The notes beneath the pieces are model-generated. The model ran no database searches, was not told where the DNA came from, and saw nothing but the letters and a program-made list of their open reading frames with translations. The position numbers and the translations under genes are program-made. A stretch of 64,000 nt of DNA from Idiomarina xiamenensis 10-D-4 (GTDB lineage: Bacteria; Pseudomonadota; Gammaproteobacteria; Enterobacterales; Alteromonadaceae), in contig NZ_AMRG01000003.1 of assembly GCF_000299895.1 (NCBI RefSeq), positions 1-64,000 of the forward strand, in the 5' to 3' direction. This document shows positions 56,845-64,000 of the stretch, one piece after another (position 1 is the stretch's first letter; each line of letters opens with the position of its first letter).

Positions 56845-57938
56845 GTCAACGTCCGCTGCGAGTATTACATTTTGTCACCGGCGGCTTCTCTGGCGGAGCA
56901 ACGCAAGTCGCCATCGCGCTGGTCAAAGCGGCGCAGGCCGACGCCAACATTGAACCACTGCTGGTTTTACGAAAAAAGCGCCGTGCCGATCCGGCCAAGT
57001 TTCAAGCGCTAGTGGATGCCGGTGTGCCGGTAACACAGGTCAATAATGTTACCCATATCAGCGCGATCATTGCGCTGGCTGCCGAGTGTCGGCGCTTTCG
57101 TCCTGATGTTTTAGTTGCGCACGGCTTTAGCGAGCATTTATGGGGCCGTTACGCGGGTTTGCTGGCGCGAGTGCCGACCCTAGTTCATGTCGAACATAAC
57201 ACCCGTGAACGTTACACTTGGTGGCGCTTACAACAAGCCAAATGGCTGACGCGCTATACGAAAAAACTGGTGGGCTGCTCAGAGGGAGTGCGATTACGTC
57301 TGCTAGAAATGGGTTTTCCCAGCGATAAATGTATAGCGATTCCAAACGGTATCAACCTGCAGCCGTTTAGTGATGCGCAAGCATACCCCTACCATCAACG
57401 TGCCGATAACATTGTCATGGTGTCGCGTTTTAGTAAGCAGAAAGACCACGCCACCCTACTGAAAGCTCACGCCCAGCTCCTGGCGGCGGGTTATCTAGTC
57501 AAGCTGACCTTTGCCGGACAAGGCAAGCTGATGGGCAACATGCAACAGTTGAGTGAGCAACTTGGAACAACCGAGTGGGTCGATTTCCTTGGTTTTTGCG
57601 ACCACGTACCTGAGCTATTAAAGCAAAGTAAAATCGCCGTACTTTGTACCCACTACGAAGGCATGCCGTTATCCTTGCTAGAAGGCATGGCGGCTGGCTG
57701 TAGTGTGGTCGCCAGCGATGTCCCTGGCGTGCGCGAAGTGCTCATCGATGGCAGCACTGGCTTACTCTGCGGCGAAAATGATAGCGATGCTTGGTTTACA
57801 GCCTTACGGCAACTACTCGATCAGCCCGAGCAAGCGTCGACTATGGCGGCCGCTGCGCGACAACGGGCCTTGCAAGAACACAGCAAAGAGCTGATGAATG
57901 AACGTTATCGGCAGCTTTTTATAAACCAACTCAGCTAG
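56841..57938 (+). CDS. family 4 glycosyltransferase
   Basis: The 365-residue GT-B enzyme starts QRPLRVLHFVTGGFSGGATQVA and has a donor domain with IVMVSRFSKQKDHATLL and the E-x7-E region HYEGMPLSLLEGMAAGCSVVASD. It ends the tight GT25-GT4-GT4 operon, which probably adds outer sugars to LPS core or to another lipid-linked glycan. The acceptor cannot be deduced. A GC-rich inverted repeat (57946-57952 with 57970-57976) follows but lacks a good U-tract. Confidence 0.86.
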   Translation: MSQRPLRVLHFVTGGFSGGATQVAIALVKAAQADANIEPLLVLRKKRRADPAKFQALVDAGVPVTQVNNVTHISAIIALAAECRRFRPDVLVAHGFSEHLWGRYAGLLARVPTLVHVEHNTRERYTWWRLQQAKWLTRYTKKLVGCSEGVRLRLLEMGFPSDKCIAIPNGINLQPFSDAQAYPYHQRADNIVMVSRFSKQKDHATLLKAHAQLLAAGYLVKLTFAGQGKLMGNMQQLSEQLGTTEWVDFLGFCDHVPELLKQSKIAVLCTHYEGMPLSLLEGMAAGCSVVASDVPGVREVLIDGSTGLLCGENDSDAWFTALRQLLDQPEQASTMAAAARQRALQEHSKELMNERYRQLFINQLS

Positions 57939-57983
57939 CACAAGGAGCCGCCACGCGTAAAACGGTTGCGGCGGCTGCAATAA

Positions 57984-60008
57984 TTATTGGTCGGCGTGCT
58001 TATGTTGCTCAAACCAATACAAGATGTAAGCGACTTTGCTCATTAAGTTACTAGGTCGGCTGTAGATGCTGTGGCCCGAACCCGGAATACGTACCATTGC
58101 CGTCTCAACACCGGTCAGCTTTAACGCTTGGTAAAACTGTTCGGTTTCTGAGACTGGCGTACGGTAATCATCGGCGCCGACCAACAGCATGGTCGGTGTT
58201 GTCACATTACCTACATACGAAATTGGAGAACGCTTCATGTAGTGCTCCATGTTCTCCCAAGGCAGACCGGGGAACCAATACTGATAGAAAAAGTTGTACA
58301 TATCAGCAGTTAACACAAAGCTGTACCAATTGATCACCGGCTTCGCTACTACCGCCGCCTGAAAGCGATCGGTATGACCGACAATCCAAGCAGTCAAGAC
58401 ACCACCGCCACTACCGCCAGTGACGAACAAGTTTTGCTCATCAATAAACCCTTTATCGATAACCGCATCGACGCCATCCATCAGGTCGTTATAATCTTGG
58501 CTGGGGTAATTGTGGTGGATCAGGTTAGCGAACTCCTGACCATAACTGGTGCTGCCGCGTGGGTTGGTATACAACACCACATAGCCCTGTGCAGCATATA
58601 GCTGAATTTCGGCGGCAAAGCGTGGACCGTAGTTAGTATGCGGCCCGCCATGAATCTCTAATAACAGTGGATATGACTGGCTTTTATCAAAACCCGGTGG
58701 GTAGGCAATCCAACCTTGCAGATCTCGACCGTCGACCGATGACTGGTACCGAATCTCTTCAATTTGCGCAAGCGACTTATGCGCCAGCGCATCTTCATTC
58801 AATTGCGTTAATAGCTTGCTCTTTCCTTTATCTAACAACGCGATTTCGGCGGGACGTAAGGGGTTCGATTGCGTGTATGCAATACGGCCATTGTTGCTGA
58901 CACTAAAGTCGCCACCACCGTAGGGACGGCTGTATGACAATCCGCCGACTTTACTCACCAAGTGTTCACGATCGCCGTCTAAATCGACTTCGGCCAACTG
59001 ACCAACGCCGTTGTCGTCATAACTAATAAATAAGCTGTCACTATCAGCCGCCCAAGCGACACCGGTAACACTGCGGTCTAAATCCGCAGTTAATAGCTGA
59101 CGGTCACTGCCATCGCTGTTCATCACATACAGTCGACTGATTTGGTAGCTCAGCTTTTCGTCGTCGTAACCGACATAGGCTATTTTTTTGCCATTAGGTG
59201 ACACCAAGGGGGCGCTGTCGGGACCATTACGGTCGGTGATTTGCTGAATATCACCGCTGCCGACCGACAATCGGTAAATTTCGCTATTGGCTGGGTTTTG
59301 AAAGGCATCATCACGTAAGTTAGCCGAGAAGAAAATTGACTGCCCATCGGCTGACCAACTCAGTTGTCCGCTATGATTGAACTCGTCATGCGTTAGCTGA
59401 CGTGCACTGCCACCACTGACCGGCACCACATAAATTTGCTGATAACCGTCGCGTGCATAACCGCCACCATCAAAGCGATAGTTGCCTTTGTCGATATAAA
59501 TGGCCGGCTCTGCCCATTCGGCACCGGCCGGCTTACCCGGTAACGATACTGGAGGTGCTTGTTTGACTGGGGTAAATTGTGTAAACGCTAGATAGCGCCC
59601 GTCGGGTGACCAACTAAGGTTGCTCGGCGAACCAGTTAAACGCGTAATAGCCGCCTGTTGACCATTGTCACGCCAATACAGATGAATTTGCGAGCTACCG
59701 GTACGGTCTGACACAAACGCCAACTTATCGCCCTTAGGCGACCATACTGGCGCGTACTCGTGATACTGGCCGTTGGTTAATGGCCGTAGCTCGCCCTGCC
59801 GGCTGACGGTCCACAGATTACCGTTCTTACGGTCAGTTTGAATATCCATGTACTGACGTACGAAGACAATTTCATCACCATCAGGATGAATGGTCGGTTG
59901 CGCTGCATATTCTAAGTTAAAAATATCTTCCAACTGCAAGTTATTGTCGGCAGCAAAGGTCGGCAGTGTGACGACCGCCGTACAAGCTATGAGCCACTTT
60001 TTCATCAT
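57984..60008 (-). CDS. secreted S9-family prolyl oligopeptidase-type peptidase
   Basis: The 674-residue protein has a signal peptide (MMKKWLIACTAVVTLPTFA), an N-terminal seven-bladed propeller with TolB-like repeats (GDEIVFVRQY, SWSPDGRYLAF, SWSADGQSIFF, LVSPNGKKIAYVGYDD) and a C-terminal alpha/beta-hydrolase domain. The catalytic triad is visible as Ser in GGSGGG, Asp in GADDYRTP and His in GSGHSI. It is probably a periplasmic or outer-membrane-associated dipeptidyl/oligopeptidase for peptide nutrition. It is monocistronic. Confidence 0.92.
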   Translation of the reverse strand: MMKKWLIACTAVVTLPTFAADNNLQLEDIFNLEYAAQPTIHPDGDEIVFVRQYMDIQTDRKNGNLWTVSRQGELRPLTNGQYHEYAPVWSPKGDKLAFVSDRTGSSQIHLYWRDNGQQAAITRLTGSPSNLSWSPDGRYLAFTQFTPVKQAPPVSLPGKPAGAEWAEPAIYIDKGNYRFDGGGYARDGYQQIYVVPVSGGSARQLTHDEFNHSGQLSWSADGQSIFFSANLRDDAFQNPANSEIYRLSVGSGDIQQITDRNGPDSAPLVSPNGKKIAYVGYDDEKLSYQISRLYVMNSDGSDRQLLTADLDRSVTGVAWAADSDSLFISYDDNGVGQLAEVDLDGDREHLVSKVGGLSYSRPYGGGDFSVSNNGRIAYTQSNPLRPAEIALLDKGKSKLLTQLNEDALAHKSLAQIEEIRYQSSVDGRDLQGWIAYPPGFDKSQSYPLLLEIHGGPHTNYGPRFAAEIQLYAAQGYVVLYTNPRGSTSYGQEFANLIHHNYPSQDYNDLMDGVDAVIDKGFIDEQNLFVTGGSGGGVLTAWIVGHTDRFQAAVVAKPVINWYSFVLTADMYNFFYQYWFPGLPWENMEHYMKRSPISYVGNVTTPTMLLVGADDYRTPVSETEQFYQALKLTGVETAMVRIPGSGHSIYSRPSNLMSKVAYILYWFEQHKHADQ

Positions 60009-60131
60009 GGTTATCTCCCTGTTGTTTCCAACAAGTTAACCGAATGTTGACCCTGATGCCAACGACAAAACCGTTCAGCCACCAGCAAAAGCGACGAACA
60101 ACCAGCACTCACCTTGACGGCTAAACGACAT

Positions 60132-60163
60132 AAAAAAAGCCGCTTCAGTCAATGAAGCGGCTT
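60132..60163 (-). terminator. terminator of the DUF1302 gene
   Basis: Arms AAGCCGCTTCA (60137-60147) and TGAAGCGGCTT (60153-60163), 5-nt loop; on the minus strand the hairpin is followed by a T7 run (60132-60138). It lies 21 nt after the DUF1302 stop. Confidence 0.9.
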
Positions 60164-60184
60164 GTTAACGACTAAACGAGTTAT

Positions 60185-62005
60185 TTAGAAGGCATACGAG
60201 AAGCTGACCGAGGCGAAATCACGATCGGTGTTAGCATCGTAATCGCCACCGGTAAAGCTGGTTACACCTAAGCTGATACGGTATTTGCTTAAATAGTTGG
60301 CATCCACACTTAAACCGATGGTCTTACGACCCTCGATAAAGTTGCTGTTAGGCGAATAACCACTAACGTCATGACCAAAAGCCACTGTTGGATTTAAACT
60401 CCAACCCGCAATGACGTTTGAATATTCAAAGACAAAGCGTGTGCGATAGCCCCAAGACGTACTGGTGACAAAACCTTCACAGTTCTGATCAGCGCTGGCG
60501 GCGGCATTTCCCAGTGCTTGCTGGTCAGCCACGGTTAAGCATTTGCCATAGATGGGCAGACGACCATAACGCTGCGTATCTAAGTCAGGCAAACCGTTGA
60601 CGCGGTTCATCGCCACTTCACCGATAAAGGTCATGCGGTCAGAACCCCACAGACGATCAACAAAGCGAATAAAGCTTAATTGCGCTTGTTGTACGTCAAA
60701 GCGGTCATAGCCTTGGGCTTTTTCGCTCAGCTCGGCACTCAAGAAACGCTCAGAGAAGGTACTGGGTACGGTAGGCCGTAAGCCCGAGGTCAAAATTTCG
60801 GTGGTGTTGATTTGCACCGGCATGTCTTTACGCATGCTGTACTCACCCGCTACCGACCAAAGACCGACATTGGTGCTAAAGCTCGCGCCAAGAATTTTTT
60901 GGTCTTCAGGGTACTCGATGACAAAATCCGGACCGTCGATGACATAACTATTGGTTGGTGAAAAACCGATTTCGAATGGGTCAACGCGCCAGTTATAAGC
61001 AGAGATAATCGGCGTATTCGTGTGAATATTCATAAAATACACACCAAACTCGGTATCTAAACCGACCGAATAGTAGCGCATGCTGGCACCGTACTGACCA
61101 TCATCATCGGGCTTAATATCGGGACGACGATCTAAATATACGCCGTTTTCCACCGACTCACGGTCACTCAGAAAGTTACCAGGAGTTAACTCGGGGTTCA
61201 GCGTCACTTTGTCACAGCCAAAGCCACCGACAATATCAACACTTGAGAAGTAGGTACCGCAACCGTCTAGTTTGGTATTGTCCCACTCATACTGGTAAAA
61301 CGCTTCTAAGCTTAAGTTATCGGTCAAACCAAAGTTAGCGGTAACCATACCCACAGGTAACAACGCTTCTTTGATTTCCGCACCAGGACGACGCACGGCG
61401 TTGACGTCGATGGGGTTGATTGAGTTGATACCGTTGAAGATGAAGGTACTTTCACCCCAACTCAATACCTGACGACCAGCACGTACGTTAACCGGCATGT
61501 CACCTAGGTTAAAGTCGGCATAAACGAAAGCGTCTAGCAATTCAAAGCCAGATCCTTGCGAGTAGTCATCAAAGCCCGAGTCATTTAATTTAACATCGGG
61601 GTAATAATTGGTACCCGGATGACCGTGTGCCACTTCTTGTTCAGAAATGACATAGTCATACCAATACTTAAAACGGACAAAAGCGCCGTAGTTGCCACCG
61701 TCGATACTCAAATCGTGAACACCCTTGAATACCGATGACACTAAGTCACCCTTGTCATAGTTCAGGTTGCCATCATCACCAACGCTTGATTGCCCTAAAC
61801 CACCTTCGCGGTTACCGGGGTGATACAAGCGAGCCGATGGGTCTTGAATACGCCAAGCAGCGCCATAAGAAAGAATCGAATCGAAACGAACGTTAAAGTC
61901 TCCGACTTCAAATTCTGCAGCTTGTGCTTGCGATGTTGCGGCGAGAGTCAGCGCGATTGCTGACGCCAGGGGTAGTTTTTTTAACATAGTTGTTCTTCTT
62001 TTCAT
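60185..62005 (-). CDS. DUF1302 family outer-membrane protein
   Basis: The 606-residue precursor has a signal peptide (MKRRTTMLKKLPLASAIALTLAATSQAQA) and a beta-rich mature part. It shows DUF1302 features: VGDFNVRFDSILSYGAAWRI, VRAGRQVLSWGEST with NGINSINPIDVNAVRRPGAEIKEALLPVGM, and a C-terminal aromatic strand ending SFSYAF, typical of outer-membrane barrels. The function is unproven; in Pseudomonas relatives it often neighbours DUF1329 genes, which are not here. The ATG at 62005 has AGGTGG 6 nt upstream; ATG 61987 is an alternative. It has its own terminator and is likely monocistronic. Confidence 0.88.
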   Translation of the reverse strand: MKRRTTMLKKLPLASAIALTLAATSQAQAAEFEVGDFNVRFDSILSYGAAWRIQDPSARLYHPGNREGGLGQSSVGDDGNLNYDKGDLVSSVFKGVHDLSIDGGNYGAFVRFKYWYDYVISEQEVAHGHPGTNYYPDVKLNDSGFDDYSQGSGFELLDAFVYADFNLGDMPVNVRAGRQVLSWGESTFIFNGINSINPIDVNAVRRPGAEIKEALLPVGMVTANFGLTDNLSLEAFYQYEWDNTKLDGCGTYFSSVDIVGGFGCDKVTLNPELTPGNFLSDRESVENGVYLDRRPDIKPDDDGQYGASMRYYSVGLDTEFGVYFMNIHTNTPIISAYNWRVDPFEIGFSPTNSYVIDGPDFVIEYPEDQKILGASFSTNVGLWSVAGEYSMRKDMPVQINTTEILTSGLRPTVPSTFSERFLSAELSEKAQGYDRFDVQQAQLSFIRFVDRLWGSDRMTFIGEVAMNRVNGLPDLDTQRYGRLPIYGKCLTVADQQALGNAAASADQNCEGFVTSTSWGYRTRFVFEYSNVIAGWSLNPTVAFGHDVSGYSPNSNFIEGRKTIGLSVDANYLSKYRISLGVTSFTGGDYDANTDRDFASVSFSYAF

Positions 62006-62049
62006 GGTTAGCCACCTAATCCTCAGTGCCTTGGCTAGGTCACATCCTG

Positions 62050-62076
62050 CGTAACAACATTCCAACCTTTGTTACG
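62050..62076. promoter_or_regulatory. operator-like inverted repeat upstream of the DUF1302 gene
   Basis: CGTAACAA (62050-62057) and TTGTTACG (62069-62076) are perfect 8-bp arms 11 nt apart, 45 nt before the predicted start. A TTGCAT / CATGAT promoter pair with 17-nt spacing lies just upstream. It may bind a dimeric regulator or fold in the leader. Confidence 0.45.
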
Positions 62077-62165
62077 TCCTAGCAGCTACTTCTGGCGATA
62101 TGCGAATCATGTCCGATGAGTTTGAAATATGCAAGTAGTTGGTAGGAAAAGATTAGATCGGGTTG

Positions 62166-62200
62166 GGAACACCAGCAAGTTTGCTGGTGCTCCTTTTTTC
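62166..62200 (+). terminator. plus-oriented hairpin plus T-tract downstream of etfA
   Basis: GGAACACCAGCAA (62166-62178) and TTGCTGGTGCTCC (62181-62193) form a long stem with one G-T pair; T residues follow only on the plus strand (62194-62199). EtfA is read on the minus strand, for which the hairpin lacks a U-tract. It may simply protect the etfBA mRNA end. Confidence 0.5.
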
Positions 62201-63136
62201 TTAAAGCTTAGATTCTAGGGCGGGTAGCACGTCAAATAAGTCGGCCACTAAGCCATAATCGGCGACTTGGAAAATTGGCGCGTCTTCGTCTTTATTAATG
62301 GCAACGATGACTTTTGAGTCTTTCATACCGGCCAAATGTTGAATAGCACCACTGATGCCCACGGCAATGTAAAGTTGCGGTGCAACAATTTTACCGGTCT
62401 GACCGACTTGCATGTCATTCGGTACAAAGCCCGCATCAACCGCTGCGCGAGAAGCGCCCACCGCAGCACCGAGCTTATCTGCAACAGCCTCTAATAACTT
62501 AAAGTTATCGCCATTTTGCATGCCTCGACCACCGGAAATCACCACTTCGGCAGCGGTTAACTCCGGCCGCTCAGAAGCCGCTAACTGCTCACCCACAAAG
62601 CTCGACTTGTCGCTACTTTGTACCGCGTCGACGGCGTCAACAGCGGCACTTCCGCCTTGTGCAGCCACAGCGTCAAAGGCCGTAGCACGAACGGTAATCA
62701 CTTTAATGGCATCACCAGACTGTACCGTGGCGATGGCATTACCGGCATAAATTGGGCGTTTAAAAGTATCTTCGCTTTCTACCGTAATGATATCCGATAC
62801 CTGACCGACATCTAACAACGCCGCTACGCGTGGCATGAAGTTTTTACCGGTGGTAGTGGCTGGCGCTAAAATGTGACTGTAATCACCTTGCTTCGCCAAT
62901 TGCGCAACTAAGGCGCCAAGATTTTCTGCTAATTGATGGCCGTAAGCGGCGTTGTCAGCTAATAGAACTCGTTTAACGACTGCCACGTTAGCCGCTTCAT
63001 CGGCGACTGACTGACAGCTTTCACCGGCAACCAACAACGTAATATCGCTACCGATTTGCTCTGCCGCCGCCAAGGTTTTCAGTGTGGCAGGGTTTAATGC
63101 CTGATTATCATGTTCTGCGATAACTAAAATGCTCAT
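62201..63136 (-). CDS. etfA: electron transfer flavoprotein alpha subunit
   Basis: EtfA binds FAD and with EtfB carries electrons from acyl-CoA dehydrogenases to ETF-ubiquinone oxidoreductase. The 311-residue protein has the N-terminal [20 protein letters not shown] and the C-terminal FAD domain with [78 protein letters not shown]-type motifs in order. It overlaps the etfB stop by 4 nt and ends before a hairpin. Confidence 0.97.
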   Translation of the reverse strand: MSILVIAEHDNQALNPATLKTLAAAEQIGSDITLLVAGESCQSVADEAANVAVVKRVLLADNAAYGHQLAENLGALVAQLAKQGDYSHILAPATTTGKNFMPRVAALLDVGQVSDIITVESEDTFKRPIYAGNAIATVQSGDAIKVITVRATAFDAVAAQGGSAAVDAVDAVQSSDKSSFVGEQLAASERPELTAAEVVISGGRGMQNGDNFKLLEAVADKLGAAVGASRAAVDAGFVPNDMQVGQTGKIVAPQLYIAVGISGAIQHLAGMKDSKVIVAINKDEDAPIFQVADYGLVADLFDVLPALESKL

Positions 63137-63882
63137 AATACTTTTGCCTCATTTTTAAGTTTATCGATCAGTTCATCGACATCGGCGACTTTCACACCAG
63201 CACTACGTTCGGCAGGTGGCTCAACTTTCAGCAGCTTAATGTTACTGCTTATGGTGACGCCTAAGTCATCGGCGCTCAGCGTCTCCAACGGCTTACGTTT
63301 AGCTTTCATAATATCGGGTAGCTTGGCGTAACGCGGTTCGTTCAAGCGTAAATCGGTAGTGACAATTGCAGGCAGCTGTAGCTTCACGGTTTGTAAGCCG
63401 CCGTCGACTTCACGAGTCACTTCGACACTACCGTCAGCCAGGCTTACCTTAGATGCAAATGTGCCCTGCGGCATATCGGTCAGTGCACCTAGCATTTGCC
63501 CTGCTTGGTTATTATCTGAGTCAATAGACTGTTTACCCAGAATAACCAACTGTGGTTGCTCTTTTTCGACCACACCCTTTAACAGCTTAGCGACGCTTAA
63601 GGAGTCAGGCATGCTATCATGCTCGACATGGATAGCCCGGTCGGCACCTAACGCTAATGCCGTACGTAACTGTTCCTGCACCGCTTTCGGACCTATACTC
63701 ACCACCACCACTTCATCGGCGATGCCTTGCTCTTTTAATCGCACCGCTTCTTCAACGGCGATTTCGCAGAATGGATTCAACGCCATTTTTACGTTGGCGA
63801 GATCGACGTCTGACTGATCTGGTTTGACGCGTACTTTGACGTTGTAGTCAATGACACGTTTTACCGCGACAAGTACTTTCAT
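63133..63882 (-). CDS. etfB: electron transfer flavoprotein beta subunit
   Basis: EtfB binds AMP and forms the heterodimer with EtfA. The 249-residue protein (ATG at 63882, AGGA about 9 nt upstream) begins [20 protein letters not shown] and has [27 protein letters not shown] and [25 protein letters not shown]. The frame is open further upstream, but the extra residues are not EtfB. It is first in etfBA. Confidence 0.97.
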   Translation of the reverse strand: MKVLVAVKRVIDYNVKVRVKPDQSDVDLANVKMALNPFCEIAVEEAVRLKEQGIADEVVVVSIGPKAVQEQLRTALALGADRAIHVEHDSMPDSLSVAKLLKGVVEKEQPQLVILGKQSIDSDNNQAGQMLGALTDMPQGTFASKVSLADGSVEVTREVDGGLQTVKLQLPAIVTTDLRLNEPRYAKLPDIMKAKRKPLETLSADDLGVTISSNIKLLKVEPPAERSAGVKVADVDELIDKLKNEAKVL

Positions 63883-63927
63883 GTTGTTGTTCCTTTCTCG
63901 GATAACCGCTTTAATGTAATTTGCTGC

Positions 63928-63956
63928 ATTATCATGTTTTGCAGTAACGGGTACAA
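63928..63956 (-). promoter_or_regulatory. candidate sigma70 promoter of etfBA
   Basis: Minus strand: TTGTAC (-35, 3 of 6), 17-nt spacer, GATAAT (-10, 5 of 6), with a start near 63921. An alternative pair TTTACG / TATCTT with a long 19-nt spacer overlaps the LiuR-like palindrome. Confidence 0.4.
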
Positions 63957-63975
63957 GATAGCACAAGTTATGACC

Positions 63976-63991
63976 TTGACGTAAACGTAAA
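63976..63991 (-). promoter_or_regulatory. candidate LiuR/MerR-type operator upstream of etfBA
   Basis: The minus strand reads TTTACGTTTACGTCAA, an imperfect palindrome with arms TTTACGT and ACGTCAA (6 of 7 complementary positions). From memory it resembles sites of the MerR-family regulator LiuR, which controls fatty-acid and branched-chain amino-acid catabolism, including etf genes, in gammaproteobacteria. Confidence 0.4.
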
Positions 63992-64000
63992 CTTGACTAG

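Noticed and set aside
57946-57976. GC-rich inverted repeat AGCCGCC / GGCGGCT after the last glycosyltransferase
   Set aside because: The following sequence (GCAATAATTATT) is not a real U-tract, so I did not call it a terminator; it may still be a hairpin.
63359-63817. 152-codon plus-strand open frame
   Set aside because: It is antisense to etfB, Ser/Thr-rich and without motifs.
1-64000. CRISPR arrays, tRNA or rRNA genes, insertion sequences, prophage genes
   Set aside because: No regularly spaced repeats, cloverleaf-like segments with CCA ends, transposase motifs or phage structural genes were seen.

Overview
The window reads as a chromosomal segment of a gammaproteobacterium, probably marine and Alteromonadales-like. 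The assignment rests on gene order and content: gspC-N divergent from hslR-hslO, rlmN-pilW-rodZ-ispG-hisS-yfgM-bamB-der in one run, iscRSUA-hscBA-fdx next to trmJ and suhB, a DUF3545 micro-gene, and sites that resemble RfaH/ops, IscR, MetJ and LiuR elements. Species cannot be read from the sequence. I saw no rRNA, tRNA, CRISPR array, transposase or phage gene.

Layout. 1-2.2 kb: the start of a small membrane-protein gene leaving the window, a secreted endonuclease/exonuclease/phosphatase-type enzyme and a DUF1275 membrane protein. 2.2-13.8 kb: a visibly AT-rich surface-polysaccharide island on the minus strand (wzz, Wzx flippase, ATP-grasp protein, asparagine-synthase-like amidotransferase, two GT4 and one GT2 glycosyltransferases, an EpsG/Wzy-type polymerase, a beta-propeller-like protein and a UDP-glucuronate 4-epimerase). 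It begins with a sigma70-type promoter followed about 30 nt downstream by a near-perfect ops (RfaH recruitment) element. The initiating sugar-phosphate transferase is absent. 13.8-16.1 kb: NeuD/PglD-like acyltransferase, DUF4336 protein and a methyltransferase. 16.2-21.7 kb: guaBA, xseA, mscS.

21.7-33.2 kb: a complete type II secretion operon gspC-D-E-F-G-H-I-J-K-L-M-N on the minus strand, without gspA, gspB or the prepilin peptidase gspO. 33.3-34.6 kb: hslR-hslO. 34.6-43.7 kb: the housekeeping run der, bamB, yfgM, hisS, ispG, rodZ, pilW, rlmN. 43.8-52.0 kb: ndk, msrA, the isc iron-sulfur operon, trmJ, suhB.

52.2-54.1 kb: a DUF3545 micro-protein, an AraC-type regulator, an AhpD-like protein and a YrhK-like small membrane protein. 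54.2-57.9 kb: ung, and divergently a tight three-gene glycosyltransferase operon (GT25-GT4-GT4) with host-like base composition, probably for lipopolysaccharide core. 58-64 kb: a secreted S9 prolyl-oligopeptidase-type peptidase, a DUF1302 outer-membrane protein and etfBA with a candidate LiuR-like palindrome upstream.

The least ordinary part is the polysaccharide island. It pairs UDP-galacturonate supply (the epimerase) with two ATP-dependent amide/ligase-type enzymes and a cytoplasmic propeller that recalls oligogalacturonate lyase, suggesting a uronate-containing, amidated or aminoacylated polymer controlled by antitermination. Function predictions there are inference. Start codons were corrected where family length or a Shine-Dalgarno sequence argued for it.
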